From the NCBI RefSeq assembly GCF_026262505.1, contig NC_067207.1, forward strand, positions 30,782,082-30,846,081: DNA of 64,000 nucleotides, given 5' to 3'. This DNA is from Trichomonas vaginalis G3 (Eukaryota; Parabasalia; Trichomonadida; Trichomonadidae). Shown piece by piece: positions 8,551 to 15,600 of the stretch (positions are counted from its first letter, which is position 1; every line of letters starts with the position of its first letter). The notes below the pieces were generated by a model, which was not told the origin of the DNA, did no database searches, and saw only the letters and a list, made by a program, of their open reading frames with translations. The position numbers and the translations under genes are program-made.

Positions 8551-9213
8551 ATGACAGTCGAAGCAAAAACGTTCACGAACAAATCTAATGGCGAAACATT
8601 CACAAAAGGCACTTACAACGGTATTGAAGTCTTACGTAGAGACAAGGATGGTTATATAAATGCAACAAATATGTGTCAGCAGTTTAGGAAAGACTTTAGA
8701 AGGTTGTTGGAAAATAAGTCCTGGGAAGAGTATTTTAAGGCATTTTGTGAAGAATATACCAACCCGCGGAATTCCGCGGGGTGCTTTTTATACAAAATTC
8801 ATGCAGGAATTCCTGATGAAATCAAACAGGTTAGAGGAACGTATGTAGACCCAAGACTTGTAAACTATATAGCAATGTGGGCTTCTCCAAAATATTGTAT
8901 AGCAGTTGGAAAAATTATGGACTCCATAGACAAGAAAGTTCATGAGAAATTAGATGAAGAAGAACTTGAAGATACAGTAGAGAATGCTAAACCTTTGTTC
9001 GAACAAGAAGTTAGAAAAATGCATGAAAAACAAATAGAACATGAACATGAGATGTGTTATGGTTATAAAGATTCTCCATACGAACTAGACCAATGGGAAC
9101 AAGAAGATTTAAAGAGAGAATTTAGAGAATATGAACTCGCTAAGATAGCATTTGAAGCTGCAGAAAAGAAGTTAAAAGTTTGGGGTCGTTTTGTACAAAA
9201 ATATTGTGAGTAA
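8551..9213 (+). CDS. KilA-N domain protein with in-frame palindromic insert
   Basis: 220 residues. The N-terminal KilA-N DNA-binding domain is visible from about residue 20 to 130: GIEVLRRDKDGYINATNMCQ, then SWEEYFKAF, then GTYVDPRLVNYIAMWASPKY. Such domains are typical of large DNA viruses and phages and act as DNA-binding regulators. Between the last helix of the first half and the GTYVDP stretch lies an inserted-looking segment (EEYTNPRNSAGCFLYKIH) encoded around the palindrome CCCGCGGAATTCCGCGGG. The C-terminal third is a charged helix. The gene is bracketed by border modules and follows the TTTTTATTGTAAGAACTGAAATG leader. The frame looks whole. Confidence 0.8.
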   Translation: MTVEAKTFTNKSNGETFTKGTYNGIEVLRRDKDGYINATNMCQQFRKDFRRLLENKSWEEYFKAFCEEYTNPRNSAGCFLYKIHAGIPDEIKQVRGTYVDPRLVNYIAMWASPKYCIAVGKIMDSIDKKVHEKLDEEELEDTVENAKPLFEQEVRKMHEKQIEHEHEMCYGYKDSPYELDQWEQEDLKREFREYELAKIAFEAAEKKLKVWGRFVQKYCE

Positions 9214-9250
9214 ATGAACCATTTATTTTTATTGAATTCGGCAAAAATAT

Positions 9251-9440
9251 ATTTTAGGGTAGATGGTTTTTAGGTGTCACCAGGTCCCTCGGTCCCTCGG
9301 TCCCTCGGTTAAACGAACTTCTCTGAAAAAGTGTGACAACATGACATTTAGACAACAACACAGGAAATAAACTTCTTCTTCGTATATGTTTTGTCATGAC
9401 TTCTTCGTATATGTTTTGTCACCCGTTGAATTTTGTATAA
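9251..9440. repeat. Cassette-border module, copy 2
   Basis: GGTGTCACCAGG, three TCCCTCGG units, then AACTTCTCTGAAAAAGTG and TGACAACATGACATTTAGAC, then CAGGAAATAAACTTCTTC. It is in the same orientation as the copy at 8106-8215, so the KilA-N gene at 8551 sits between direct repeats. It carries both the GTGTCACC word typical of element B copies and the TCCCTCGG run, linking the two versions. Confidence 0.75.
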
Positions 9441-9540
9441 AAAGCAACCCGCGGAATTCCGGCGGTTGGTATATTCTTCACAAAATGCTTGTTTTGAGGT
9501 CGAGCCACTTTTGGTTCACCGTATTTTTCAACCAAAACTC
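9427..9540 (-). repeat. Second inverted copy of the KilA-N palindrome segment
   Basis: Same content as 8257-8345 (GTTGAATTTTGTATAAAAAG, then the GC-rich centre, then ATATTCTTCACAAAATGC and GAGGTCGAGCCACTTT), with a slightly altered centre. The rest of 9214-9611 holds the border module and the leader of the next gene. Confidence 0.7.
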
Positions 9541-9611
9541 ATGAATTTTCCCGAAATAAAAAATAAAGTTAGTTTTTTTAAAAAAATATTTTTTATTTTT
9601 ATTGTAAGAAC

Positions 9612-10508
9612 ATGTTAGCAACAACAGCACCAAACTCGTTAGTCATGAACCCAACTTCAATGTTAGTAGAGATGAAAAGCTTCATTCCTTCTTCATATAC
9701 TTTCGAAACAGAAATCCAGAAGATAAAGCAAGAACTTCTCCAAGGAGATTTAGATTGCACTGCAAAAGATGAAACAAATGAACAGTATCTTTATGAAATG
9801 CAGGATATTATTGACCATCTACCTAAACTTCCTGAAATCCAACAACAAAAGCTCACTATTCCAGAATTTGAAGAAATAGAAGTCAAAGCAACTGACTCAG
9901 TAGAAATAAAGAAGTTCATACGTAATGTAAACTATGAGTTTCTTGGATTTCATTGCAACCACAAAGACTGCGATATGGTATATTTCATTGACATATATAA
10001 ATCTGGGGAGTTTAAGACCTACGACAACTTTGTTTCGTTAGTTGCAAAATGTGTATGGCAGATAAGAGATAAAGATAGAAGAGGTAAAGTATGGAATGAA
10101 CAGATAAAACCCGCAACTTTTGAGTTAAAGAAAACCATTTACGCCTTAGTTGTTTTAGCAGGTAAGGTTTCAATGTACAATGCTAAAATGAACCCACAAT
10201 GTTCAAAATGTAAAGCAGCAATGAAGAAATATAACTACTCCGTCAAAGAGATAGAACGTATGCGAAACGACTATGCTGACTTAAAGAAAGAAGTAGAGAA
10301 ACCAGCAGAAGATAAAATGGACATGTTGACATTTCTGAACAAAAACTATCCAACAGCTGACGATTTCCTTCTATCTGATGTCAAGAAGAAATATAAAGAA
10401 ACCTTCGGCATTGTTAAAACTTTTGATATCCTTCGTGAAGAAATAGAAGCTACAAAACTGTTTAAAGTCATGAACCATCACAACATATACCATGTAAAAC
10501 GCTTATAA
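9612..10508 (+). CDS. Unknown protein with Cys/His pairs, accessory cassette
   Basis: 298 residues, whole frame, starting after TTTTTATTGTAAGAAC. Residues about 118-125 give CNHKDC and residues about 196-202 give CSKCKAAMKK, which could form one metal site; the spacing does not match a family I know. The N-terminal part is acidic and the C-terminal part a mixed charged helix ending HHNIYHVKRL. It is bracketed by border modules in opposite orientation (9251-9440 and 10561-10690), like a cassette. Probably an accessory or regulatory gene of the element. Confidence 0.55.
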   Translation: MLATTAPNSLVMNPTSMLVEMKSFIPSSYTFETEIQKIKQELLQGDLDCTAKDETNEQYLYEMQDIIDHLPKLPEIQQQKLTIPEFEEIEVKATDSVEIKKFIRNVNYEFLGFHCNHKDCDMVYFIDIYKSGEFKTYDNFVSLVAKCVWQIRDKDRRGKVWNEQIKPATFELKKTIYALVVLAGKVSMYNAKMNPQCSKCKAAMKKYNYSVKEIERMRNDYADLKKEVEKPAEDKMDMLTFLNKNYPTADDFLLSDVKKKYKETFGIVKTFDILREEIEATKLFKVMNHHNIYHVKRL

Positions 10509-10560
10509 AACTTTATGGTAGAAATATATTTTTGTCTGATTTACGCTCATTGACGAAGAA

Positions 10561-10690
10561 GTCTTGACAAAACATATACGAAGAAGTTTATTTCCTGTGT
10601 TGTTGTCAAAATGTCATGTTGTCACTATTTTCAAAAAGATGTTAGTTGACCGAGGGACCGAGGGACCTGGTTCCACCTAAAATATATTTT
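10561..10690. repeat. Cassette-border module, copy 3 (inverted)
   Basis: Reads GTTGTCAAAATGTCATGTTGTCA, then AGATGTTAGTTGACC, then GAGGGACCGAGGGACC and ends TTCCACCTAAAATATATTTTTG, the reverse complement of the order in copies 1 and 2. It closes the cassette around the gene at 9612-10508. Confidence 0.75.
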
Positions 10691-10699
10691 TGTCTGAGT

Positions 10700-10970
10700 A
10701 AAATGACCAAATTTCATTATATAACTGTTATTTTTTGACGAAGAGAACTTTTACACTTCGTAAAAAAACTCATGAAATCATATCTTTTATACATGAAAAT
10801 CGTAAAAAATTGCGAGTAGGGAAAAAAACCTGGTCGCCTAAAACTCATGAAAATCGTGAAAAAATGACCAAATTTCATTATATAACTGTTATTTTTTTAC
10901 CAAGTGAACTTTTACACTTCGTAAAAAAAATCCCTGAAATCGTGAAAAAATGACCAAATTTCATGAATTT
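10700..10970. repeat. Two imperfect ~80-bp direct repeats
   Basis: ATGACCAAATTTCATTATAT...GAACTTTTACACTTCGTAAA occurs at about 10703-10768 and again at about 10864-10928, with related words (CATGAAAATCGTAAAAAATT, CATGAAAATCGTGAAAAAATG) between and after. No convincing gene lies in 10509-11048. Confidence 0.6.
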
Positions 10971-11048
10971 CCTTAAGATACAAGATAGAAAAAATAAAGT
11001 TAGTTTTTTTAAAAAAATTTTTTTTATCTTGTATGTAAGAAACAGAAA

Positions 11049-11663
11049 ATGACAAACATTGAGTTTGAAACAGTTAAAAAGATAGACAATGACACCAAAG
11101 TGGTTAGAATTGGTGATTTAAACGTAAGATACTCAAAGAAATACAACAAATATTCTTTGTCAGACATTCTAACACTATCTGGAAAGAAAACATCCCACGA
11201 CTGGGTTAAAATTGCTTCAACTCAGAAAATTTTGACAAGAAATCCTGAGCTTATGATATCGGTAAGATTCTATGGAACTGCAGCATATCTCATCGACAAA
11301 AGTCTTATACCAATAGTTTTGTTATGGTTAGACCCAGTTGTTGGATATAACTTCATAACATATGGTTCATTCGATACGGAACGTTGCAGTGAAGGCTTAC
11401 TTTACATCGTTCAGAAACCGAAGGACTTCAATACAAAGAGATATAAGATAGGAAGAACATATAATATAACTCAAAGATATGACAGTATAGTCAATAGAGT
11501 TAAGGTTGTGTTTGTTAACGATATGAGAGCTGCTGAAACAGAACTACTTGAAAAGTTTGAGAAAATGTATGGTGCTCCCATAAAAGGTAAAGAAACGTTT
11601 GAAGTAGATGAGATAGGTAAAGCTATAAAATTATTTGACGAAGTTGCTGAAAAATACATGTAA
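11049..11663 (+). CDS. KilA-N/Bro-type N-terminus with T5orf172 (GIY-YIG-like) domain
   Basis: 204 residues, whole frame. Residues about 20-95 (RIGDLNVRYSKKYNKYSLSD ... VVGYNFITYGSF) look like a KilA-N-type module. Residues about 115-195 match the T5orf172/MUG113 family: LLYIVQKPK, then KRYKIGRTYNITQRYDS, then MRAAETELLEKFEKMYG and ETFEV. That domain belongs to the GIY-YIG nuclease superfamily and is often fused to KilA-N or Bro domains in large DNA viruses and phages. Role in the element is unknown; nicking or DNA-binding regulation are both possible. The leader is the usual element AT-rich type (TTTTTTTATCTTGTATGTAAGAA). Confidence 0.75.
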   Translation: MTNIEFETVKKIDNDTKVVRIGDLNVRYSKKYNKYSLSDILTLSGKKTSHDWVKIASTQKILTRNPELMISVRFYGTAAYLIDKSLIPIVLLWLDPVVGYNFITYGSFDTERCSEGLLYIVQKPKDFNTKRYKIGRTYNITQRYDSIVNRVKVVFVNDMRAAETELLEKFEKMYGAPIKGKETFEVDEIGKAIKLFDEVAEKYM

Positions 11664-11765
11664 AGCGTTTATTTTTACGCTTGACTTCAGATGGCTCAGG
11701 TAGTTCCTAACTAGCTCATTTATCTCTATAAGGTAGATTGCCTCATCTGCTGGGTCTATGTCGGT

Positions 11766-12105
11766 CATTGTTTCAAGACAAGTCTTTTACTTTTTCAAGA
11801 CAAGTCTTTTACTTTTTCAAGACAAGTCTTTTACTTTTTCAAGACAAGTCTTTTACTTTTTTCAAGACAAGTCTTTTACTTTTTCAAGAAATTTTTTGGT
11901 GTAAAGTTCTCAAATTTGAGAACAGTGGTCTTGATTTCAGACGATACCCGTACTTTTTCAAGACAAGTCTTTTACTTTTTTCAAGACAAGTCTTTTTTTT
12001 TCAAGACAAGTCTTTTACTTTTTCAAGACAAGTCTTTACTTTTTCAAGACAAGTCTTTTATTGTTTCAAGACAAGTCTTTTACTTTTTCAAGACAATGTC
12101 CGACG
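11766..12105. repeat. ~22-bp tandem array CAAGACAAGTCTTTTACTTTTT with palindromic centre
   Basis: About 14 near-identical units, each with the 12-base inverted core AAGAC-AA-GTCTT. A unique segment at about 11890-11955 splits the array; its middle is the 18-bp perfect palindrome GTTCTCAAATTTGAGAAC (11906-11923). Spacers are identical, so this is a tandem repeat and not a CRISPR. The array ends in CAATGTCCGACG. Frames of 66-146 codons run through it but are repeat products. Confidence 0.85.
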
Positions 12106-12116
12106 TCAGTCAGTAA

Positions 12117-12254
12117 ATTTTATCGTCCAACTTACAAATGTAAACTTATATAGTTCTATTTTCTTCACTAGGGTCTAACACCAAAGTAGCCTTACAAATG
12201 TAAACTTATATCGTTTCTATTTTCTTCACTAGGGTCTAAACCCAAAGTAACCTA
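12117..12254. repeat. ~62-bp direct repeat, two copies
   Basis: CTTACAAATGTAAACTTATA...TTCTTCACTAGGGTCTAA...CCAAAGTA is present twice back to back (about 12129-12191 and 12191-12254) with a few differences. It separates the array from the tRNA-like sequence. Confidence 0.75.
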
Positions 12255-12290
12255 TGTACATGAAATTTCACTGCATAAAAGGAAAAAACC

Positions 12291-12368
12291 TGCGCGAATC
12301 GGGATTTGAACCGAGGTCTTCGACGCCTGTAGCGAGGTAGCCCATACCACTGAGCTATGAGCCGCTTG
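12291..12368 (-). tRNA. Degenerate tRNA-like sequence
   Basis: The minus strand shows tRNA hallmarks in the right order and spacing: TAGCTCAGTGGTA of the D arm with a pairing GGGC, an anticodon-arm-like segment around CTACAG, GGTTCAAATCCC of the T arm, and a 3' end in GCGCA. Arm pairing is incomplete in the acceptor, anticodon and T stems, so it is probably not functional, and I cannot assign the anticodon (TAC or ACA are both readable). It lies between the repeat arrays and a KilA-N gene in the virus-like zone. Confidence 0.55.
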
Positions 12369-12484
12369 CATATTTTTAAGTAAAATATAGTATATTTGTC
12401 ATATAGTGAAGGATGACCAAACTTAAAAAAAATAACGCTAATTTTTTTCTAACAAATTTTTTTATTTTGTATGTAAAGACAGAT

Positions 12485-13332
12485 ATGTCAACAACAGAGA
12501 ACACAACAACTGCTATCGTTCATGAAGACATAAATGAAGAATATGAGTACATACAATATAACAAACAACTCCGTCTCATTCGTTCGGTCAAAGACGATAT
12601 GTACCAAATGCAAAGTATTTTGAATGCTCTTCGTTCTACAAAGCAAGCATATCATTGGTTTGAAAACCAGCAGACAAAAGAACTTTTAGAAGAATTTCCT
12701 CATATGTTTGCGACCCTCGGAAAACCGAGGGTCGAGATTCCGTACGAAAATCGTGAAAAATTGCCAAACGGTTTGAGAGGATATTATGTACATAGGCTTC
12801 TTGTAAATGCTGTTGCAATGTGGGCTTCACCTCGTTATGCTTGTTATATTTTCATGATGTTAGATGAAATTCATAGACAAGAACGTGAAGAGATGGAAAA
12901 GAAACTTCAAGCAAAAGATGAAGTCATTGAAGCAAAAGATGAAGTCATTGAAGCAAAAAGACAAAAAACATACAGAAAAGAATACACGTTCGTACCAAAA
13001 GGAAAGGAAAAGAACTATAAGTATATGATTTATACTGAAGAGATGGAAAATGAAGAAGACAGAGATATGGTTATGTTGCATTTAGTCAGAAGAAACAACA
13101 AAAGCTTTTACGACCTTGCTAAGATTTACAAATCTGACAGAAATTGGTTCTATGCGAAAACTTACCGATTTCAATGACACCAAATGAAGATGTGAAACAA
13201 ATAGTTCAAGATACGTTACCTCAAACACACTATGATATTAAAGGTTGTACAATACTTACCTTCAAAGAAGACTTACCGCTACTGAAAGAAAAAATAACAG
13301 AGTATTTTGACAACTTCAAACAAGTAGAGTAG
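12485..13332 (+). pseudogene. KilA-N domain gene with in-frame hairpin insert, broken
   Basis: The likely start is the ATG at 12485, right after TTTTTTTATTTTGTATGTAAAGACAGAT; an in-frame ATG at 12413 lies before that leader. The KilA-N domain is visible (KQAYHWFENQQTKELLEEF, then GYYVHRLLVNAVAMWASPRY), with a hairpin-encoded segment (GKPRVEIPYENREKLPNG) between. Then comes a coiled repeat (KDEVIEAKDEVIEAK) and a C-terminal domain (YTFVPKGKEKNYKYMIYTEE ... HLVRRNNKSFYDLAKIYKS) resembling virus C-terminal domains paired with KilA-N. It is broken about once. The C-terminal part occurs again at 63711-64000 on the minus strand. Confidence 0.7.
12711..12734. repeat. Perfect GC-rich hairpin inside KilA-N coding sequence
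   Basis: CGACCCTCGG, AAAA, CCGAGGGTCG: a perfect 10-bp stem with a 4-base loop in an AT-rich gene. It sits at the same place in the KilA-N fold as the CCCGCGGAATTCCGCGGG palindrome of the gene at 8551. Confidence 0.85.
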
Positions 13333-13399
13333 ATGAACCATTTATTTTTACGCTTGACTTCAGATGGCTCAGGTAGCTCTATAAGGTAAATTGTCTTGT

Positions 13400-13677
13400 C
13401 AAATCCTTCTGGCATTCCAAGTTCTTCCTTCCGACATTCCAAGTTCTTCCCGACAACTGGAAAAAAAATTTCCTTCAGACAGGAAAAAAATTTCCTTCAG
13501 ACAGGAAAAAAATTTCCTGTTGTTCGTCCGTAAACCATTCAAATTTTCGAAAATTGAGAACTTTTTGGTCGAACGACAGAAAAAATTTTTCCATCGGACA
13601 GGAAAAAAATTTCCCGACAACTGGAAAAGTCCTTCCATCCGACAGAAAAAGTTCTTCCATCCGACAGGACACAAACG
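13400..13677. repeat. Array of GACAGGAAAAAAATTTCC-type repeats with palindromic centre
   Basis: Tandem ~23-bp units (CAGACAGGAAAAAAATTTCC, ATCCGACAGAAAAAGTTCTTCC and variants) surround a unique centre at about 13525-13575 that contains the perfect palindrome AATTTTCGAAAATT (13542-13555) followed by GAGAAC. The inverted counterpart lies at about 63380-63640 in the right copy. The array ends next to the mini-ORF start ATGACTGACGTTCC. No gene is seen in 13333-13678 apart from repeat-born frames. Confidence 0.8.
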
Positions 13678-13678
13678 G

Positions 13679-13770
13679 ATGACTGACGTTCCTCTTCCTG
13701 AATGTCTTCCAAAGCCAGAAGAACCGACAGCCCCAGCACCACAACAGACTAAGACTAAAACACTTACATT
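13679..13770 (+). CDS. Mini-ORF MTDVPLPECLPKPEEP (left copy)
   Basis: The frame opens with MTDVPLPECLPKPEEP and then continues into Pro/Ala/Gln-rich sequence. The right copy (63288-63365) has MSDVPLPECLPKPEEP and stops after 25 residues. Conservation of the peptide with a few changes, and the recurrence of ATGTCCGACG at the ends of other repeat arrays, support a real short gene or leader. The downstream limit on this copy is uncertain because the frame runs on into the ATPase 3' end. Confidence 0.4.
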
Positions 13771-13779
13771 TTTACGCTT

Positions 13780-14644
13780 GACTTTTTACAATTTGAACTT
13801 TGTTCGCGTAGATGTGAATTCTGAAAGAAGTATGAGGGTCTTGTATGACTTTGTACTTCTCCCATAGTTCATGTCTGTCAAACTTACCTGCCATGGACTC
13901 TTTCATAAGTTCCATGAAATCGTCTTCGGACAATCCGGGGAAAAGTCAATGTCAGTAAGTATTCTCTTTACATCCTTACTTAAACTCTTGGCTGTCTGTA
14001 ACAAATGACAACAGAGATGTTAAAGTGTCTGAGCTTCTTAAGAATTCGACACATATCTTGTTCTCTGTTCTTTACAAAGGATGAGATGCAAAGTCGTCTA
14101 AGATAAGAAGACACCTATGAGGGTATGTCTTCCAATCGTAAGATTGCAATTTCTTCGAAATGTATTCTATCTCTTTCTGTTTGTTTCTGAAGTGTTTCTT
14201 CTCTAATATTCTCTGCATTTCCTCATTTGGGTCTTTAAACTTCGAATTTATATACTCATTTATAGCATTGTACTTCAAAACTCTTCTTTGGTACTTCTTT
14301 ATCCAATCTAACAACTCAGAGTCTTTTATACATACTAACTTAGACTTCTTTATAATATCTTTGAACGAATTGACGGTTTGGTCAAATTGACCCGAAGTAC
14401 TACAAATAACAACTAACTCATAGAATGGGTTCTTCTCATCTAGTTCTTGTTGTTGTGCAGCCATTTTAAGATAAGTGAAAGTCTTACCCGACCCAGGTGG
14501 TGCGATTAGACCTGTTATACCATTCTGAGCAAATAAGAACTTGTCATGTATGGGTTTTATCTGAGCATTTTCTAATTTCACCTTGTTCTTCTTCAAAACA
14601 TTCTCAAATTTCTTGTCAATGTCAGCAAACTTTTTTTCTAACAT
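13780..14644 (-). pseudogene. FtsK/HerA-type genome-packaging ATPase, broken, element C left
   Basis: Fossil copy of the gene seen whole at 62400-63272. The Walker A region (GLIAPPGSGKTFTYLKMAAQ) and the Walker B region (CLLILDDFASHPL) are visible. In Polintons this ATPase drives DNA into the capsid. Two or more breaks. It is divergent from the gene at 14681, with only about 36 bases between the two starts. Confidence 0.75.
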
Positions 14645-14680
14645 ATTTTTAGAAAAATTAAAATTTTTATCTTTTAGAAA
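14645..14680. promoter_or_regulatory. Compact divergent promoter region
   Basis: The 36 bases between the ATPase start (minus, 14644) and the next gene (plus, 14681) are nearly all A/T, roughly symmetric (AAATTAAAATTTTTATC). The matching interval in the right copy is 62365-62399. Whatever starts transcription in both directions must fit here or inside the genes. Confidence 0.5.
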
Positions 14681-15127
14681 ATGTCTAGCGATTTCGCTAT
14701 CTATATTCGAGACAAGCTTTTCGACAGCAAAACATCTGTCGACCATAAAATCTTACATAGTGTAAACAAGAAAGGTGAATTTGTTCTAAAGTTCTGTTTC
14801 TGGGAATATGACAAGAACCATAAAACATTAAGCAGAGCAGTCTTAAAATTTGTCAATGACAGACTTGTTGACAGAGATGACACCGATTGGAAAGATGAAG
14901 TCCAACAAAAGTTCTTAGAATGCAAAGAAGACACATGCGCTGTTCTTGAAGATGAAATAGAAAACAGAATAGATGAGCTATTAAAGGACAAAGAACTTTT
15001 ACATAAATATGGTTCGGAGAAATTTGACATAACTCCACCAGAAAAGAAGAAGAAAGAAAAGAAAGAAAAGAAAGTAGAAGAAGAGAAGAAAGAACCTGAA
15101 CCAGAGAAAAAGAAATTTGACATGTAA
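14681..15127 (+). CDS. Unknown protein with charged Lys/Glu tail, element C left
   Basis: 148 residues, frame whole. The first 110 residues look folded (MSSDFAIYIRDKLFDSKTSV ... LKFCFWEYDKNHKTLSRAVL, then an acidic helical stretch), followed by a K/E/P-rich tail ending KKKFDM. A broken counterpart lies at 61901-62364. It is the only plus-strand gene in this part of the left copy and is divergent from the packaging ATPase. Family not recognised. Confidence 0.55.
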   Translation: MSSDFAIYIRDKLFDSKTSVDHKILHSVNKKGEFVLKFCFWEYDKNHKTLSRAVLKFVNDRLVDRDDTDWKDEVQQKFLECKEDTCAVLEDEIENRIDELLKDKELLHKYGSEKFDITPPEKKKKEKKEKKVEEEKKEPEPEKKKFDM

Positions 15128-15143
15128 AAATAAAATTTTATTT

Positions 15144-15562
15144 TTAGAACATTTCTGGGTCAATGTCAATGTTCTCTTCCTCTTTAGGAGTAAACACTGG
15201 CTTAGACTCTAAAATCTTTTTACCCAATTTACCTTGAACTTCTACAACTTTAGACTCATAATATTCATAGTCGTCTGCTTTCTTTGGTTCATAAGGTATA
15301 ACAAGTTTGTATGCTTTGCCTTCTTTAAGGTTTGAAAACCTTCTGTCAAAACTTTCTTTGACTGCTAACAAACCTTCTATGTCTAAGTCTTCAAATTCGC
15401 ACCATTTTTAGTCACAATAGCAAACTTAACTGGTTCGATGTTCCAAACTTTGCTGAATGAAGACTTTTCAAAATGGTAGAAGTAAACATTCAAATATGTG
15501 AATGGGTCTAGTTCTTCTTTAAGTCCTGACATGTACTTGTTTACTGAGATGAATTTTGCCAT
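15144..15562 (-). pseudogene. Small unknown gene, broken, element C left
   Basis: The region starts MAKFISVNKYMSGLKEELDP and ends in KPVFTPKEEENIDIDPEMF. The content (YLNVYFYHFEKSSFSKVWN, FAIVTKNG, KAYKLVIPYEPKKADDYEYY) is beta-rich, possibly a small DNA-binding protein next to the replication helicase, but that is a guess. The counterpart is 61469-61889. About one break. Confidence 0.45.
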
Positions 15563-15600
15563 CTTTTTCTATCGGATAAAAAAAATATTTTTTTTAAAAT

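Larger units (their letters stand above)
1..12290 (+). mobile_element. Element A: Maverick/Polinton-type element, partial, plus accessory zone
   Basis: The left edge is cut by the window. Genes of virus-like type run on the plus strand: end of a precursor-like gene, major capsid, small structural-type proteins, an integrase fragment (minus), DNA polymerase B and a penton-like candidate. From about 8.1 kb the content changes to accessory genes (KilA-N, T5orf172) set among repeats. It is a fossil: polymerase and integrase are broken, with roughly three or four breaks visible, while the capsid gene looks whole. The right border is not clear. I see no terminal inverted repeat, and the accessory zone could belong to element A, to element C, or to both. 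The capsid gene differs strongly from that of element C, so A is a separate lineage. Confidence 0.65.

Noticed and set aside
11766-12105. CRISPR-like array
   Set aside because: The bases between repeats are the same in every unit, so there are no unique spacers; no cas genes; eukaryotic setting. It is a tandem repeat.
11738-12178. 146-codon frame SFTFSRQVFYFFKTSLLLFQ
   Set aside because: It is the translation of the 22-bp tandem array and has no protein-like character beyond the repeat.
13475-13744. Overlapping minus-strand frames rich in FFLS and GWKN
   Set aside because: Three frames of similar length all cross the GGAAAAAATTTCC array; products of the repeat.
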